This document shows, one piece after another, positions 1 through 6,192 of a stretch of 6,192 nucleotides of DNA. Origin of the DNA: Peptococcaceae bacterium (GTDB lineage: Bacteria; Bacillota; Peptococcia; Peptococcales; Peptococcaceae); NCBI GenBank assembly GCA_017387265.1, contig JAFOFM010000231.1:1-6192 (forward strand), read 5' to 3'. The translations under genes were made by a program, and so were the position numbers. The notes below the pieces were generated by a model. It ran no database searches. It was not told where the DNA came from and saw only the letters and a list, made by a program, of their open reading frames with translations. The stretch's first letter is position 1. Each line of letters opens with the position of its first letter.

Positions 1-1459
1 GATGACGGCGGTAGAGAGCACGATCGGGCCAAAAGGACTGGATACCATGCTGGTGGATCAGTTCGGCAATGTCGTGATTACCAATGACGGTGTAACCATC
101 CTGAACATGATGGAGGTCAACCACCCGGTGGCTCGGATGTTAATCCATTCGATTAACGCCCAGCAGGAGGAGGTTGGCGATGGCACTACCACAGCTGCGC
201 TGATGGCGGGCGAAATGGTTGTTCATGGTCTGGAACAGGTGACAAAAGGCGTTCCGGTAGCTCAGGTATTAACCGGGCTGCGCTACGGTGTAAAGGAAGC
301 CTGTCGTCTGATGGAAAAAGAAGCGGTACTGGTAGGAAGTCTGGATACCGGACAGTTATATAATATTGCTTATGTAGCCGGCAGAGAAGACACTTCCATT
401 GCCAAGCTGATTATGGAGGGTGCTGCGCTAATCGGCCAGGAAAAACTGCTGGATACCGGTTTCCGGTTCTCGCAGAGAGTACAGGCAGTTGAAGGCGCAG
501 ACAGTGAAGTTGTAAATGGTGTGTTTGTGACTAAAGAACGACTGACACGTCAGATGCCGTTAAGTCTGGAAGGCAATTTAAAAATCATGGTGCTGGATGA
601 TGCACTGGAGCCTGAGGAACTGAACCACAGTGCTATGGCAACGGAAAGCGGATTTCAGCAGTATCTGATATTAAAAGAGCAGTTTAAAACCAATATACAG
701 AAGTTAATCGAAACCGGCGTACAGGCTGTTTTTGTCGACCGGGGCGCTGATGATGCTGCAGTAGAGCTTCTGGAAGAAGCCGGAGTTCTGGTTGTGGCCC
801 GTCTGCCGCATAAAGAACTGGTGGATCTGGCGGAACATTGCGGTGCAAAGCTGCTGAAACGCAGCAGTCTGCAGAAACCGGCAGAGGAACTGGAAAAATA
901 CTTTGGTTCTGCACAGAGCATTATCGGCAACGAAAAACTGCATCATATTAAAGTGCTGGGCGGAGGCGGAAAAGCTATGGCGACCATTCTGGTGGGTGCA
1001 ACCACTGGAGAGGTGGTTGGCGAAAAAGAACGCATTGCAAAAGACGCGGCGGCCAGTGTGCAGTCTGCGTTACAGCGAGGGCTTGTATCCGGCGGCGGGG
1101 CTGCGGAACTGGCGGTGGCACGGCAGCTGGAACAGTCTAAAAACGCACTTTCCGGTATGGCAGTGTTTGGCGCTGATTGTGTGATTGCAGCTCTGAAAAA
1201 ACCGTTTATGCACATTGTGGCAAATGCCGGTTTTAATCCTCTGGAAAAACTGGGGGATGTGCACAAAGCTCAGGAACTGCAGCAGAACAGTCATTTAAGC
1301 ATAAACTGTGATACAGGCCGTATCGATGACATGTATATTGCAGGAGTGGTGGATCCGCTGTATGTGAAGCTGCACGGACTGAAAACAGCCGGTGAGGTGG
1401 CAGAAGCCATTCTGCGAATTAATATTATTGTGAAGAAAAAAGAATATCAGCAAACATAG
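1..1459 (+). CDS. Archaeal-like (group III) TCP-1/cpn60 chaperonin, 5' partial
   Basis: ATP-driven cytoplasmic Hsp60-type folding chamber. The 485 visible residues (counted from the ATG at base 2) match the thermosome/TCP-1 family rather than GroEL: IGPKGLDTMLVD (8-19), ITNDGVTIL (26-34), VGDGTTT (58-64, nucleotide-site Asp60), an apical region with a helical-protrusion-like stretch (about 203-232), AKDAAAS (catalytic-type Asp348), SGGGAAEL (363-370), VVDPLYVK (Asp451) and the closing AGEVAEAILRIN. The ATG at base 2 is not the true start. It lies inside the conserved equatorial domain, and about 35-40 N-terminal residues should lie before the window; full family members are about 520-550 residues. 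The C-terminus is short and Lys-rich (KKKEYQQT), without the GGM repeats of GroEL. The frame is intact and all nucleotide-site residues seen are present, so it is probably active. The protrusion suggests a built-in lid, so no GroES would be needed (inferred from the family). It lies 38 bases before grpE in an evident operon. Proline codons are mostly CCG, unlike dnaK. Confidence 0.92.
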   Translation, partial: MTAVESTIGPKGLDTMLVDQFGNVVITNDGVTILNMMEVNHPVARMLIHSINAQQEEVGDGTTTAALMAGEMVVHGLEQVTKGVPVAQVLTGLRYGVKEACRLMEKEAVLVGSLDTGQLYNIAYVAGREDTSIAKLIMEGAALIGQEKLLDTGFRFSQRVQAVEGADSEVVNGVFVTKERLTRQMPLSLEGNLKIMVLDDALEPEELNHSAMATESGFQQYLILKEQFKTNIQKLIETGVQAVFVDRGADDAAVELLEEAGVLVVARLPHKELVDLAEHCGAKLLKRSSLQKPAEELEKYFGSAQSIIGNEKLHHIKVLGGGGKAMATILVGATTGEVVGEKERIAKDAAASVQSALQRGLVSGGGAAELAVARQLEQSKNALSGMAVFGADCVIAALKKPFMHIVANAGFNPLEKLGDVHKAQELQQNSHLSINCDTGRIDDMYIAGVVDPLYVKLHGLKTAGEVAEAILRINIIVKKKEYQQT

Positions 1460-1478
1460 AACGATATCATAGTAAATG

Positions 1479-1484
1479 AAGGAG
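1479..1484 (+). promoter_or_regulatory. grpE ribosome binding site (decides start)
   Basis: AAGGAG lies 13 bases before the ATG at 1498 and only 1 base before an in-frame GTG at 1486. One base is too close for initiation, so ATG 1498 is preferred although its spacing is long. GAGT (1482-1485) and ACTC (1489-1492) can pair around a GTG triloop, which would partly hide the site. Confidence 0.6.
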
Positions 1485-1497
1485 TGTGACTCATCCC

Positions 1498-2028
1498 ATG
1501 ACAGAACAGGAAAAAGAAATCCTGGAAGAAGAAGTGACAGAGGATGTACAGGAAGAAACAGCAGAAGAGACAGCGGAAGTGCTGGATCCTGAAAAACTGG
1601 CTGCGGATCTGGCAGAATTAAACCAGCGTTTCCTGCGGACTGCTGCAGATTTTGAAAACTATAAACGCCGCACTGCACAGGAAAAAGAAGATCTGCTGAA
1701 ATACAGCAATGCGAAACTGATGACCGAACTGTTACCAGTACTGGATAACTTCCAGCTGGCGCTGAAAAGCCCGGCAGAGAGCCAGGAAGCACAGAATGTA
1801 GTAAAAGGTGTAGAAATGATTTACCGCCAGATGCTGCAGACACTGGAACAGGCAGGCATGGCAAAAATCGAAGCGGTTGGCCAGCCGTTTAATCCAAATC
1901 TGCATGAAGCAATCATGCAGGTGGAAGATGATACAGTACCGGAAGATACCGTAGTAGAAGAACTGCGTGCCGGTTATATGTTAAAAGAACGGGTAATCCG
2001 TCCAAGTATGGTTAAAGTATCTAAATAA
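1498..2028 (+). CDS. grpE: GrpE, DnaK nucleotide exchange factor
   Basis: GrpE is a homodimeric cytoplasmic co-chaperone that opens the DnaK nucleotide cleft and releases ADP. The protein is 176 residues from ATG 1498, or 180 if GTG 1486 were used; both fit the family. The N-terminus (about 1-30) is very acidic and probably disordered. A long helix, expected to form the dimer coiled coil, follows (about 32-90) and includes LNQRFLRTAADFENYKRR, the family hallmark. Then come the four-helix-bundle region (about 95-125) and the C-terminal beta-wing that contacts DnaK: FNPNLHEAIMQVEDD (131-145) and GYMLKERVIRPSMVKVSK at the end. The GrpE signature is complete. The gene sits between the chaperonin and dnaK, 46 bases before dnaK, in the usual Firmicute grpE-dnaK-dnaJ order. 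The identification is firm; only the start codon is uncertain. Confidence 0.95.
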   Translation: MTEQEKEILEEEVTEDVQEETAEETAEVLDPEKLAADLAELNQRFLRTAADFENYKRRTAQEKEDLLKYSNAKLMTELLPVLDNFQLALKSPAESQEAQNVVKGVEMIYRQMLQTLEQAGMAKIEAVGQPFNPNLHEAIMQVEDDTVPEDTVVEELRAGYMLKERVIRPSMVKVSK

Positions 2029-2058
2029 TTATAGAAATCAAACATTGTGAAAAATTTT

Positions 2059-2064
2059 AGGAGG
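2059..2064 (+). promoter_or_regulatory. Strong dnaK ribosome binding site
   Basis: A full AGGAGG sits 10 bases before the dnaK ATG in an AT-rich 46-base spacer. It is the best Shine-Dalgarno match in the operon and agrees with high expression of dnaK. Confidence 0.8.
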
Positions 2065-2074
2065 AAGATTTAAA

Positions 2075-3895
2075 ATGGGAAAAGTAATCGGGATTGACTT
2101 AGGGACAACAAACTCTTGCGTAGCAGTAATGGAAGGCGGCGAACCAGTTGTAATTCCTAACAGTGAAGGGAATCGTACAACCGCGTCTGTACTGGGTATC
2201 TCCAAAGCAGGGGAACGTCTGGTAGGTCAGGTTGCAAAACGTCAGGCAATCACAAATCCAGATAACACAGTAAGTTCTATTAAACGTCACATGGGGACAG
2301 ACTATAAAGTAACTGTAGCAGGTACTGCTTATACACCACAGGAAATTTCCGCTATGATTCTGCAGAAACTGAAAGCAGACGCAGAAGCATATCTGGGTGA
2401 AGGCGTATCCGAAGCTGTTATCACTGTACCAGCATACTTCACAGACAGCCAGCGTCAGGCAACTAAAGATGCTGGTAAAATTGCAGGCTTAAATGTACTG
2501 CGTATCATCAACGAACCAACCGCAGCTGCTCTGGCTTACGGTATGGATAAAGAAGACGACCAGACTGTATTAGTATTCGACCTGGGCGGCGGTACCTTCG
2601 ACGTTTCCATTCTGGAACTGGGCGACGGTATTTTCGAAGTAAAAGCTACCAGCGGTAACAACCGTCTGGGTGGTGACGACTTCGACGAAAAAGTAATTGA
2701 CTGGATGCTGGTAGAATTCAAAAAAGAAACCGGTATTGACTTATCCAGCGACAAAACTGCAATGCAGCGTTTAAAAGAAGCAGCAGAAAAAGCTAAAATC
2801 GAGCTGTCTACTGTAACAACATCCAACATCAACCTGCCATTCATCACTATGAATGAAAATGGTCCTCAGCACTTAGACTTAACACTGAGCAGAGCAAAAT
2901 TCAACGAATTAACAGCTGATCTGGTAGAAAAAACAATGGGTCCAACCCGTCAGGCTCTGAAAGATGCTGGTTTATCCGCAAACGATATCCACAAAGTAAT
3001 TCTGGTTGGCGGTTCCAGCCGTATTCCAGCTGTTCAGGATGCAATCAAAAATCTGCTGGGTAAAGAACCATTCAAAGGCATCAATCCAGACGAATGCGTT
3101 GCAATCGGTGCAGCAATTCAGGGTGGCGTATTAGCCGGTGAAGTAAAAGACGTTGTATTACTGGACGTAACACCACTGTCCTTAGGGATTGAAACACTGG
3201 GCGGCGTATTTACAAAAATCGTAGAACGCAACACCACCATTCCAGTATCCCGTCAGCAGGTATTTACCACAGCAGCTGACAACCAGACATCCACCGACAT
3301 TCATGTACTGCAGGGTGAACGTGAAATGGCACAGTACAACAAAACTCTGGGCCGCTTCACACTGATGGATATTCCTCCAGCTCCACGCGGTATTCCACAG
3401 ATCGAAGTTAAATTCGATATCGACGCAAACGGTATCGTAAACGTATCTGCAAAAGATCTGGGTACTGGTAAAGAACAGAGAATTACCATCAAATCCAGCA
3501 GCGGTCTGAGCGATGCAGAAATTGAACAGATGATCAAAGATGCTGAACTGAATGCAGAAGCAGATAAAAAACGTAAAGAAGAAGTAGATATCCGCAACAA
3601 TGCAGACTCCATGGTATTCCAGGTAGAAAAAACTCTGAAAGACATGGGCGATAAAGTAGATGCTGCAGAAGTAGCAGATATCAACAAAGCAAAAGACGAA
3701 CTGAAAGCAGCTCTGGAAGGCAATGACACTGCTGAAATCAAAGCAAAAACAGAAGCTCTGCAGGAAGTTCTGTACAAAATGACTGAAAAAATGTATGCAG
3801 CTGCACAGCAGGCACAGGGTGCACAGGGCGCTGATATGGGCGGCCAGGCACAGCCGGAAGATGGCGTATACGACGCAGAATACAAAGAAGTATAA
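2075..3895 (+). CDS. dnaK: DnaK, Hsp70 molecular chaperone
   Basis: Cytoplasmic Hsp70 that binds exposed hydrophobic segments of clients under ATP control, working with DnaJ and GrpE. It has 606 residues, full length for a Gram-positive-type DnaK. The ATPase domain (about 1-359) holds [10 protein letters not shown] (5-14), the catalytic-type Lys70, [11 protein letters not shown] (from 146), [10 protein letters not shown] (169-178) and [11 protein letters not shown] (308-318). The interdomain linker VVLLDVTPL lies at 360-368. The substrate-binding beta domain runs to about 475, followed by a helical lid and a Gln/Ala/Gly-rich tail ending in [12 protein letters not shown], a variant of the usual acidic C-terminal motif. 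After Lys70 the insert of about 24 residues found in Escherichia coli-type DnaK is missing, which points to Firmicutes. Codon use is strongly biased: 15 of 19 prolines are CCA, unlike the neighbouring genes, which suggests very high expression. The ATG is set by the AGGAGG at 2059-2064. Confidence 0.99.
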   Translation: MGKVIGIDLGTTNSCVAVMEGGEPVVIPNSEGNRTTASVLGISKAGERLVGQVAKRQAITNPDNTVSSIKRHMGTDYKVTVAGTAYTPQEISAMILQKLKADAEAYLGEGVSEAVITVPAYFTDSQRQATKDAGKIAGLNVLRIINEPTAAALAYGMDKEDDQTVLVFDLGGGTFDVSILELGDGIFEVKATSGNNRLGGDDFDEKVIDWMLVEFKKETGIDLSSDKTAMQRLKEAAEKAKIELSTVTTSNINLPFITMNENGPQHLDLTLSRAKFNELTADLVEKTMGPTRQALKDAGLSANDIHKVILVGGSSRIPAVQDAIKNLLGKEPFKGINPDECVAIGAAIQGGVLAGEVKDVVLLDVTPLSLGIETLGGVFTKIVERNTTIPVSRQQVFTTAADNQTSTDIHVLQGEREMAQYNKTLGRFTLMDIPPAPRGIPQIEVKFDIDANGIVNVSAKDLGTGKEQRITIKSSSGLSDAEIEQMIKDAELNAEADKKRKEEVDIRNNADSMVFQVEKTLKDMGDKVDAAEVADINKAKDELKAALEGNDTAEIKAKTEALQEVLYKMTEKMYAAAQQAQGAQGADMGGQAQPEDGVYDAEYKEV

Positions 3896-3922
3896 TTGCG
3901 TAACAACTAATTGCATAACAAA
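3893..3922 (+). repeat. 15-base tandem direct repeat over the dnaK stop codon
   Basis: TAATTGCGTAACAAC (3893-3907) is followed directly by TAATTGCATAACAAA (3908-3922), with 13 of 15 positions identical. The first TAA is the dnaK stop codon, and the second copy places another TAA in the same frame 15 bases later. It looks like a local tandem duplication; no function is evident. Confidence 0.75.
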
Positions 3923-3946
3923 GAAGAATATGATCTTCTGCTAAGA

Positions 3947-3995
3947 AAAAGCGCAAGGGAACCGCTGTTTGTACGGCGGTTCCGGATGCGCTTTT
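3947..3995 (+). terminator. Intercistronic stem-loop between dnaK and dnaJ (partial terminator or mRNA stabiliser)
   Basis: AAAAGCGCA (3947-3955) pairs with TGCGCTTTT (3987-3995). Inside it, GGAACCGC (3958-3965) pairs with GCGGTTCC (3976-3983). This gives 17 base pairs with a small asymmetric internal loop and a 10-base apical loop. The T run is only four long, belongs to the stem and is followed by CTGTG, so termination is probably incomplete. The dnaJ ribosome binding site starts 26 bases downstream. A role in setting a DnaK excess over DnaJ, by attenuation or by protecting the dnaK mRNA 3' end, is inferred. Confidence 0.7.
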
Positions 3996-4020
3996 CTGTG
4001 CAGAGGGAACGCGATAGAAT

Positions 4021-4028
4021 AGGGGAGG
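4021..4028 (+). promoter_or_regulatory. dnaJ ribosome binding site (supports GTG start)
   Basis: AGGGGAGG ends 7 bases before the GTG at 4036. The good spacing, together with the protein beginning [12 protein letters not shown] as in other DnaJ proteins, supports GTG as the start. Confidence 0.8.
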
Positions 4029-4035
4029 ACCAGTC

Positions 4036-5232
4036 GTGGCAAAGCGCGATTATTATGAGGTACTCGGCGTAGAAAAAAACGCCAGCGATGATGAACTGAA
4101 AAAAGCCTACCGGAAACTGGCCAGACAATATCATCCGGACGTAAATCCGGACAACAAAGAAGCAGAAGAAAAATTCAAAGAAATCAATGAAGCATACGAA
4201 ACACTGTCGGATTCCTCCAAACGTGAACAGTATGACCGCTTTGGTCATGACGGCCCTGGCGGTTTTGGCGGCGGTGCAGGCGGTTTCGGTGGATTTGGCG
4301 GTCAGGATTTCGGCGGCATGAACGATATTTTTGATATGTTCTTTGGCGGCGGTTTCGGTGGCGGTCAGCAGCAGAAAGGGCCGCGCAAAGGCTCTGACCT
4401 GCGTTATGACTTAACCATTGATTTTGAAGAAGCGGTTTTTGGTACCGAAAAAACCATCACTCTGCCAAAATGGGAAAACTGCGGCACCTGTAACGGGTCT
4501 GGTGCAAAACCTGGCACAAGTCCTACTACCTGTACCCAGTGTAATGGTACCGGGCAGATTTTCACCGTGCAGCGTACACCGTTTGGTCAGATGCAGACTG
4601 CAAAAGTATGTCCGAGCTGCGGCGGTACCGGTCAGATGATCAAAGACCCTTGTCCGGAATGTAACGGGAAAGGGAAAAAACGGGTTAATAAAAAAATCGA
4701 AATCAAAGTACCGGCCGGCGTGGATGTGGGTTCCCGTCTGCGCATGAGCGGCGAAGGCGAGCCTGGTGAAATGGGCGGCCCGAACGGTGATTTATATATT
4801 TATATCAATGTACGCAGCCATCCGATTTTTGTTCGTGACGATGATGATATCTACATGGAACAGGAAATCAACATTGCACAGGCGGCATTAGGTGCTGATA
4901 TTCAGGTGCAGACACTGGAAGGCAAAGTCACCCTTACAATTCCAGCCGGTGTACAGAGCGGTGCAAAATTCCGCATGAAAGGCAAAGGGGTTAAAAACAT
5001 CAGAGGTTACGGCAAAGGTGACCAGTATGTAACCGTCAAAGTGGTGACTCCGAAAAATCTGACTGCACAGCAGAAAGATTTACTGCAGCAGTTATCGGCG
5101 ACCTTTCAGAGTGTAGAGCCTGCGGATGCTGCCAAAGAAGGCGGCAAAAAAAAAGAGGAAAAAAGCGAAAAAAGTAAAGGCTTTTTCGGCAAAATGAAAG
5201 AAGCGGTTGAAGATTTATTTGATGAAGAATAA
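4036..5232 (+). CDS. dnaJ: DnaJ, Hsp40 co-chaperone (class A, zinc-finger type)
   Basis: DnaJ delivers unfolded clients to DnaK and stimulates its ATPase. The protein has 398 residues, slightly longer than the usual 370-390, and starts at GTG. The J domain (1-70) has the essential HPD motif at 33-35. A Gly/Phe-rich linker follows (about 71-112, with repeated GGFG units). The zinc-binding region has four complete CxxCxGxG motifs starting at Cys149, Cys166, Cys192 and Cys206, for two zinc ions. The C-terminal substrate-binding and dimerisation domains run to about 345. The end is an unusual Lys/Glu-rich tail (about 355-398), encoded partly by A-rich DNA with a nine-A run at 5146-5154, and closes with [17 protein letters not shown]. 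The gene is separated from dnaK by a 140-base gap holding a tandem repeat and stem-loop, and it is the last gene before the operon terminator. Confidence 0.98.
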   Translation: MAKRDYYEVLGVEKNASDDELKKAYRKLARQYHPDVNPDNKEAEEKFKEINEAYETLSDSSKREQYDRFGHDGPGGFGGGAGGFGGFGGQDFGGMNDIFDMFFGGGFGGGQQQKGPRKGSDLRYDLTIDFEEAVFGTEKTITLPKWENCGTCNGSGAKPGTSPTTCTQCNGTGQIFTVQRTPFGQMQTAKVCPSCGGTGQMIKDPCPECNGKGKKRVNKKIEIKVPAGVDVGSRLRMSGEGEPGEMGGPNGDLYIYINVRSHPIFVRDDDDIYMEQEINIAQAALGADIQVQTLEGKVTLTIPAGVQSGAKFRMKGKGVKNIRGYGKGDQYVTVKVVTPKNLTAQQKDLLQQLSATFQSVEPADAAKEGGKKKEEKSEKSKGFFGKMKEAVEDLFDEE

Positions 5233-5250
5233 TTTGTCAGACCGATGAGT

Positions 5251-5290
5251 AAAAAATCAGGTATATCCGATGATATGCCTGATTTTTTTT
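5251..5290 (+). terminator. Strong rho-independent terminator after dnaJ
   Basis: TCAGGTATATC (5257-5267) pairs with GATATGCCTGA (5272-5282), with one T-G wobble, around a CGAT tetraloop. The A6 run at 5251-5256 extends the pairing into the T8 run at 5283-5290. It begins 18 bases after the dnaJ stop codon and marks the end of the heat-shock operon. The A tract on the other side could let it work in both directions. Confidence 0.93.
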
Positions 5291-5352
5291 ATGTGAGATT
5301 CGTTGCCTTCGCTGTCCTTGCAAAAAAGATACAGAAAAATCAAAAGAAAAAA

Positions 5353-5387
5353 AGCAAGGCTACTTTTATTTTAGCCAGAAAATTGCT
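5353..5387. repeat. Interrupted inverted repeat over the -35/spacer region
   Basis: GGCTA (5358-5362) and TAGCC (5372-5376) form a dyad with a 9-base spacer. An outer AGCAA (5353-5357) and TTGCT (5383-5387) extend it across a 6-base gap on the right arm. It lies between the upstream terminator and the -10 box of the promoter at 5387, so it could be an operator. It does not match the CIRCE sequence bound by HrcA. Confidence 0.4.
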
Positions 5388-5392
5388 ATAAT
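5365..5392 (+). promoter_or_regulatory. Extended -10 promoter for the DUF1846 gene
   Basis: TGCTATAAT (5384-5392) is a perfect extended -10 element with a consensus TATAAT at 5387-5392. The best -35 candidate, TTTATT at 5365-5370, is poor (16-base spacer), which an extended -10 can compensate. Transcription would start near 5399-5400, leaving a leader of about 70 bases. Lying just after a terminator, it gives the next gene its own vegetative-type (sigma A) promoter. Confidence 0.75.
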
Positions 5393-5451
5393 ATATCTTT
5401 AGTAAAAATAGATGATTTCAAATTGAACGGTTATGATAAAGAATTCCGATG

Positions 5452-5458
5452 AAGGGAG
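5452..5458 (+). promoter_or_regulatory. Ribosome binding site of the DUF1846 gene (decides start)
   Basis: AAGGGAG ends 11 bases before ATG 5470. Another in-frame ATG at 5449 overlaps this site and has no Shine-Dalgarno sequence of its own, so 5470 is preferred. The protein then begins [11 protein letters not shown], which I recognise as the usual start of the family. Confidence 0.65.
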
Positions 5459-5469
5459 TCTGCGGGAAT

Positions 5470-6192
5470 ATGAAAGTAGGGTTTGATGCGAAAAAGTATC
5501 TGGAGGAACAGTCCAAATACATTCTGGAACGTGTAAATCATTATGACAAACTGTATCTGGAATTCGGCGGAAAGCTTCTGGGTGATTACCATGCAAAGCG
5601 TGTACTGCCGGGTTTTGATGAAGATGCAAAAATTAAACTGCTGCACAAACTGAAAGATAAAGTAGAAATCATTATCTGTGTGTATGCAGGCGATATTGAA
5701 CGAAACAAAATTCGCGGGGACTTCGGTATTACGTATGATATGGATGTTATGCGCCTGATTGACGATCTGCGCGCCTGGGAACTGGAAGTAAACAGTATTG
5801 TAATTACCCGCTATGATAATCAGCCGGCAGCACAGGTGTTTATCAATAAACTGGAACGCAGAGGCATCAAAGTATATAAACACCGGGCTACTAAAGGGTA
5901 TCCGGTAGATGTAAATACCATTGTAAGCGAGGAAGGCTACGGTCAGAATCCATATATCGAAACAACAAAACCGATTGTAGTAGTAACCGCACCTGGTCCT
6001 GGCAGCGGCAAACTGGCTACCTGCTTAAGCCAGCTGTATCACGAAAATACACGTGGGAAAATAGCCGGTTATTCTAAATTTGAAACCTTCCCGGTATGGA
6101 ATGTGCCTTTGAAACATCCGCTGAATATTGCCTATGAAGCGGCAACAGCCGATTTAAAAGACGTAAATATGATTGACTCGTTCCATATGGAC
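5470..6192 (+). CDS. DUF1846 (UPF0371) family protein, 3' partial
   Basis: The first 241 residues of a protein that is usually about 500 residues long; the rest lies beyond the window. The family is conserved in Firmicutes and some other anaerobes, and I know of no firmly established cellular role. Recognisable blocks are [14 protein letters not shown] near the start, [41 protein letters not shown] split over the following region, [27 protein letters not shown], and a glycine-rich [11 protein letters not shown] at 175-185. The last resembles a Walker A loop but lacks its exact spacing and the Ser/Thr after Lys181, so nucleotide binding is only possible, not shown. No signal peptide or membrane segment is visible, so it is probably cytoplasmic. 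It has its own promoter behind the dnaJ terminator, so it is a neighbour of the heat-shock operon rather than a member. The reading frame is open to the edge. Confidence 0.92.
   Translation, partial: MKVGFDAKKYLEEQSKYILERVNHYDKLYLEFGGKLLGDYHAKRVLPGFDEDAKIKLLHKLKDKVEIIICVYAGDIERNKIRGDFGITYDMDVMRLIDDLRAWELEVNSIVITRYDNQPAAQVFINKLERRGIKVYKHRATKGYPVDVNTIVSEEGYGQNPYIETTKPIVVVTAPGPGSGKLATCLSQLYHENTRGKIAGYSKFETFPVWNVPLKHPLNIAYEAATADLKDVNMIDSFHMD

Noticed and set aside
2..4. ATG at base 2 as the true chaperonin start
   Set aside because: It would remove the conserved N-terminal equatorial segment of about 35-40 residues. The frame is open to the window edge, so the gene is cut by the edge.
1295..1864. 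Minus-strand open frame of 189 codons across the chaperonin-grpE junction
   Set aside because: It is antisense to two clear genes and has a composition typical of shadow frames (runs of Leu, Ser, Pro and Phe). I recognise no domain in it.
3891..3896. TATAAT at the dnaK stop codon as a promoter for dnaJ
   Set aside because: There is no acceptable -35 at the right spacing, the hexamer is made by the last dnaK codons, and the stem-loop would lie downstream in the transcript.
3182..3916. Long minus-strand open frames (244 and 201 codons) opposite dnaK
   Set aside because: They mirror the biased dnaK codons, giving Cys/Phe- or Ser-rich low-complexity protein. No domain is visible.
3947..3995. 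Complete operon terminator after dnaK
   Set aside because: Only four T residues follow, inside the stem, and dnaJ downstream has no evident promoter. A partial terminator fits better.
5449..5451. Upstream in-frame ATG as the DUF1846 start
   Set aside because: It overlaps the ribosome binding site that serves ATG 5470 and lacks its own. Family members begin near MKxGFD.
1..6192. CIRCE operator (TTAGCACTC-N9-GAGTGCTAA) for HrcA
   Set aside because: I found no convincing match on either strand. The operon promoter and hrcA, if present, would lie before the window.

Overview
The window carries most of a bacterial heat-shock operon followed by the start of an unrelated gene, all on the + strand. 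The organism looks like a Bacillota (Firmicutes) bacterium. Its DnaK lacks the roughly 24-residue ATPase-domain insert typical of Gram-negative-type DnaK. Its last gene belongs to the DUF1846 family, which is common in Firmicutes, and base composition is moderate. My guess is Negativicutes or Clostridia, but the sequence does not settle this.

Layout: 1-1459 is the 3' part of a TCP-1/cpn60-type chaperonin whose sequence resembles archaeal thermosomes rather than GroEL; its N-terminus lies before the window. grpE follows after 38 bases, then dnaK after a 46-base gap with a strong ribosome binding site. A 15-base tandem repeat over the dnaK stop codon and a long stem-loop separate dnaK from dnaJ, which starts at GTG. 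A strong intrinsic terminator (5251-5290) closes the operon. A short intergenic region with an extended -10 promoter leads into a DUF1846 gene that runs off the right edge.

How the genes work together: DnaK, DnaJ and GrpE form the Hsp70 cycle (ATP-driven binding, J-protein delivery and stimulation, nucleotide exchange). The chaperonin would provide an ATP-driven folding chamber downstream of Hsp70. It matches what are called group III chaperonins: archaeal-like Hsp60s in some bacteria, first studied in Carboxydothermus hydrogenoformans and reported next to dnaK genes. They carry a built-in lid and need no GroES. The main point of interest is therefore an archaeal-type chaperonin co-transcribed with a bacterial Hsp70 system. 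This is uncommon but not undescribed. I found no wholly unknown system; the other notable items are regulatory details at the gene junctions.
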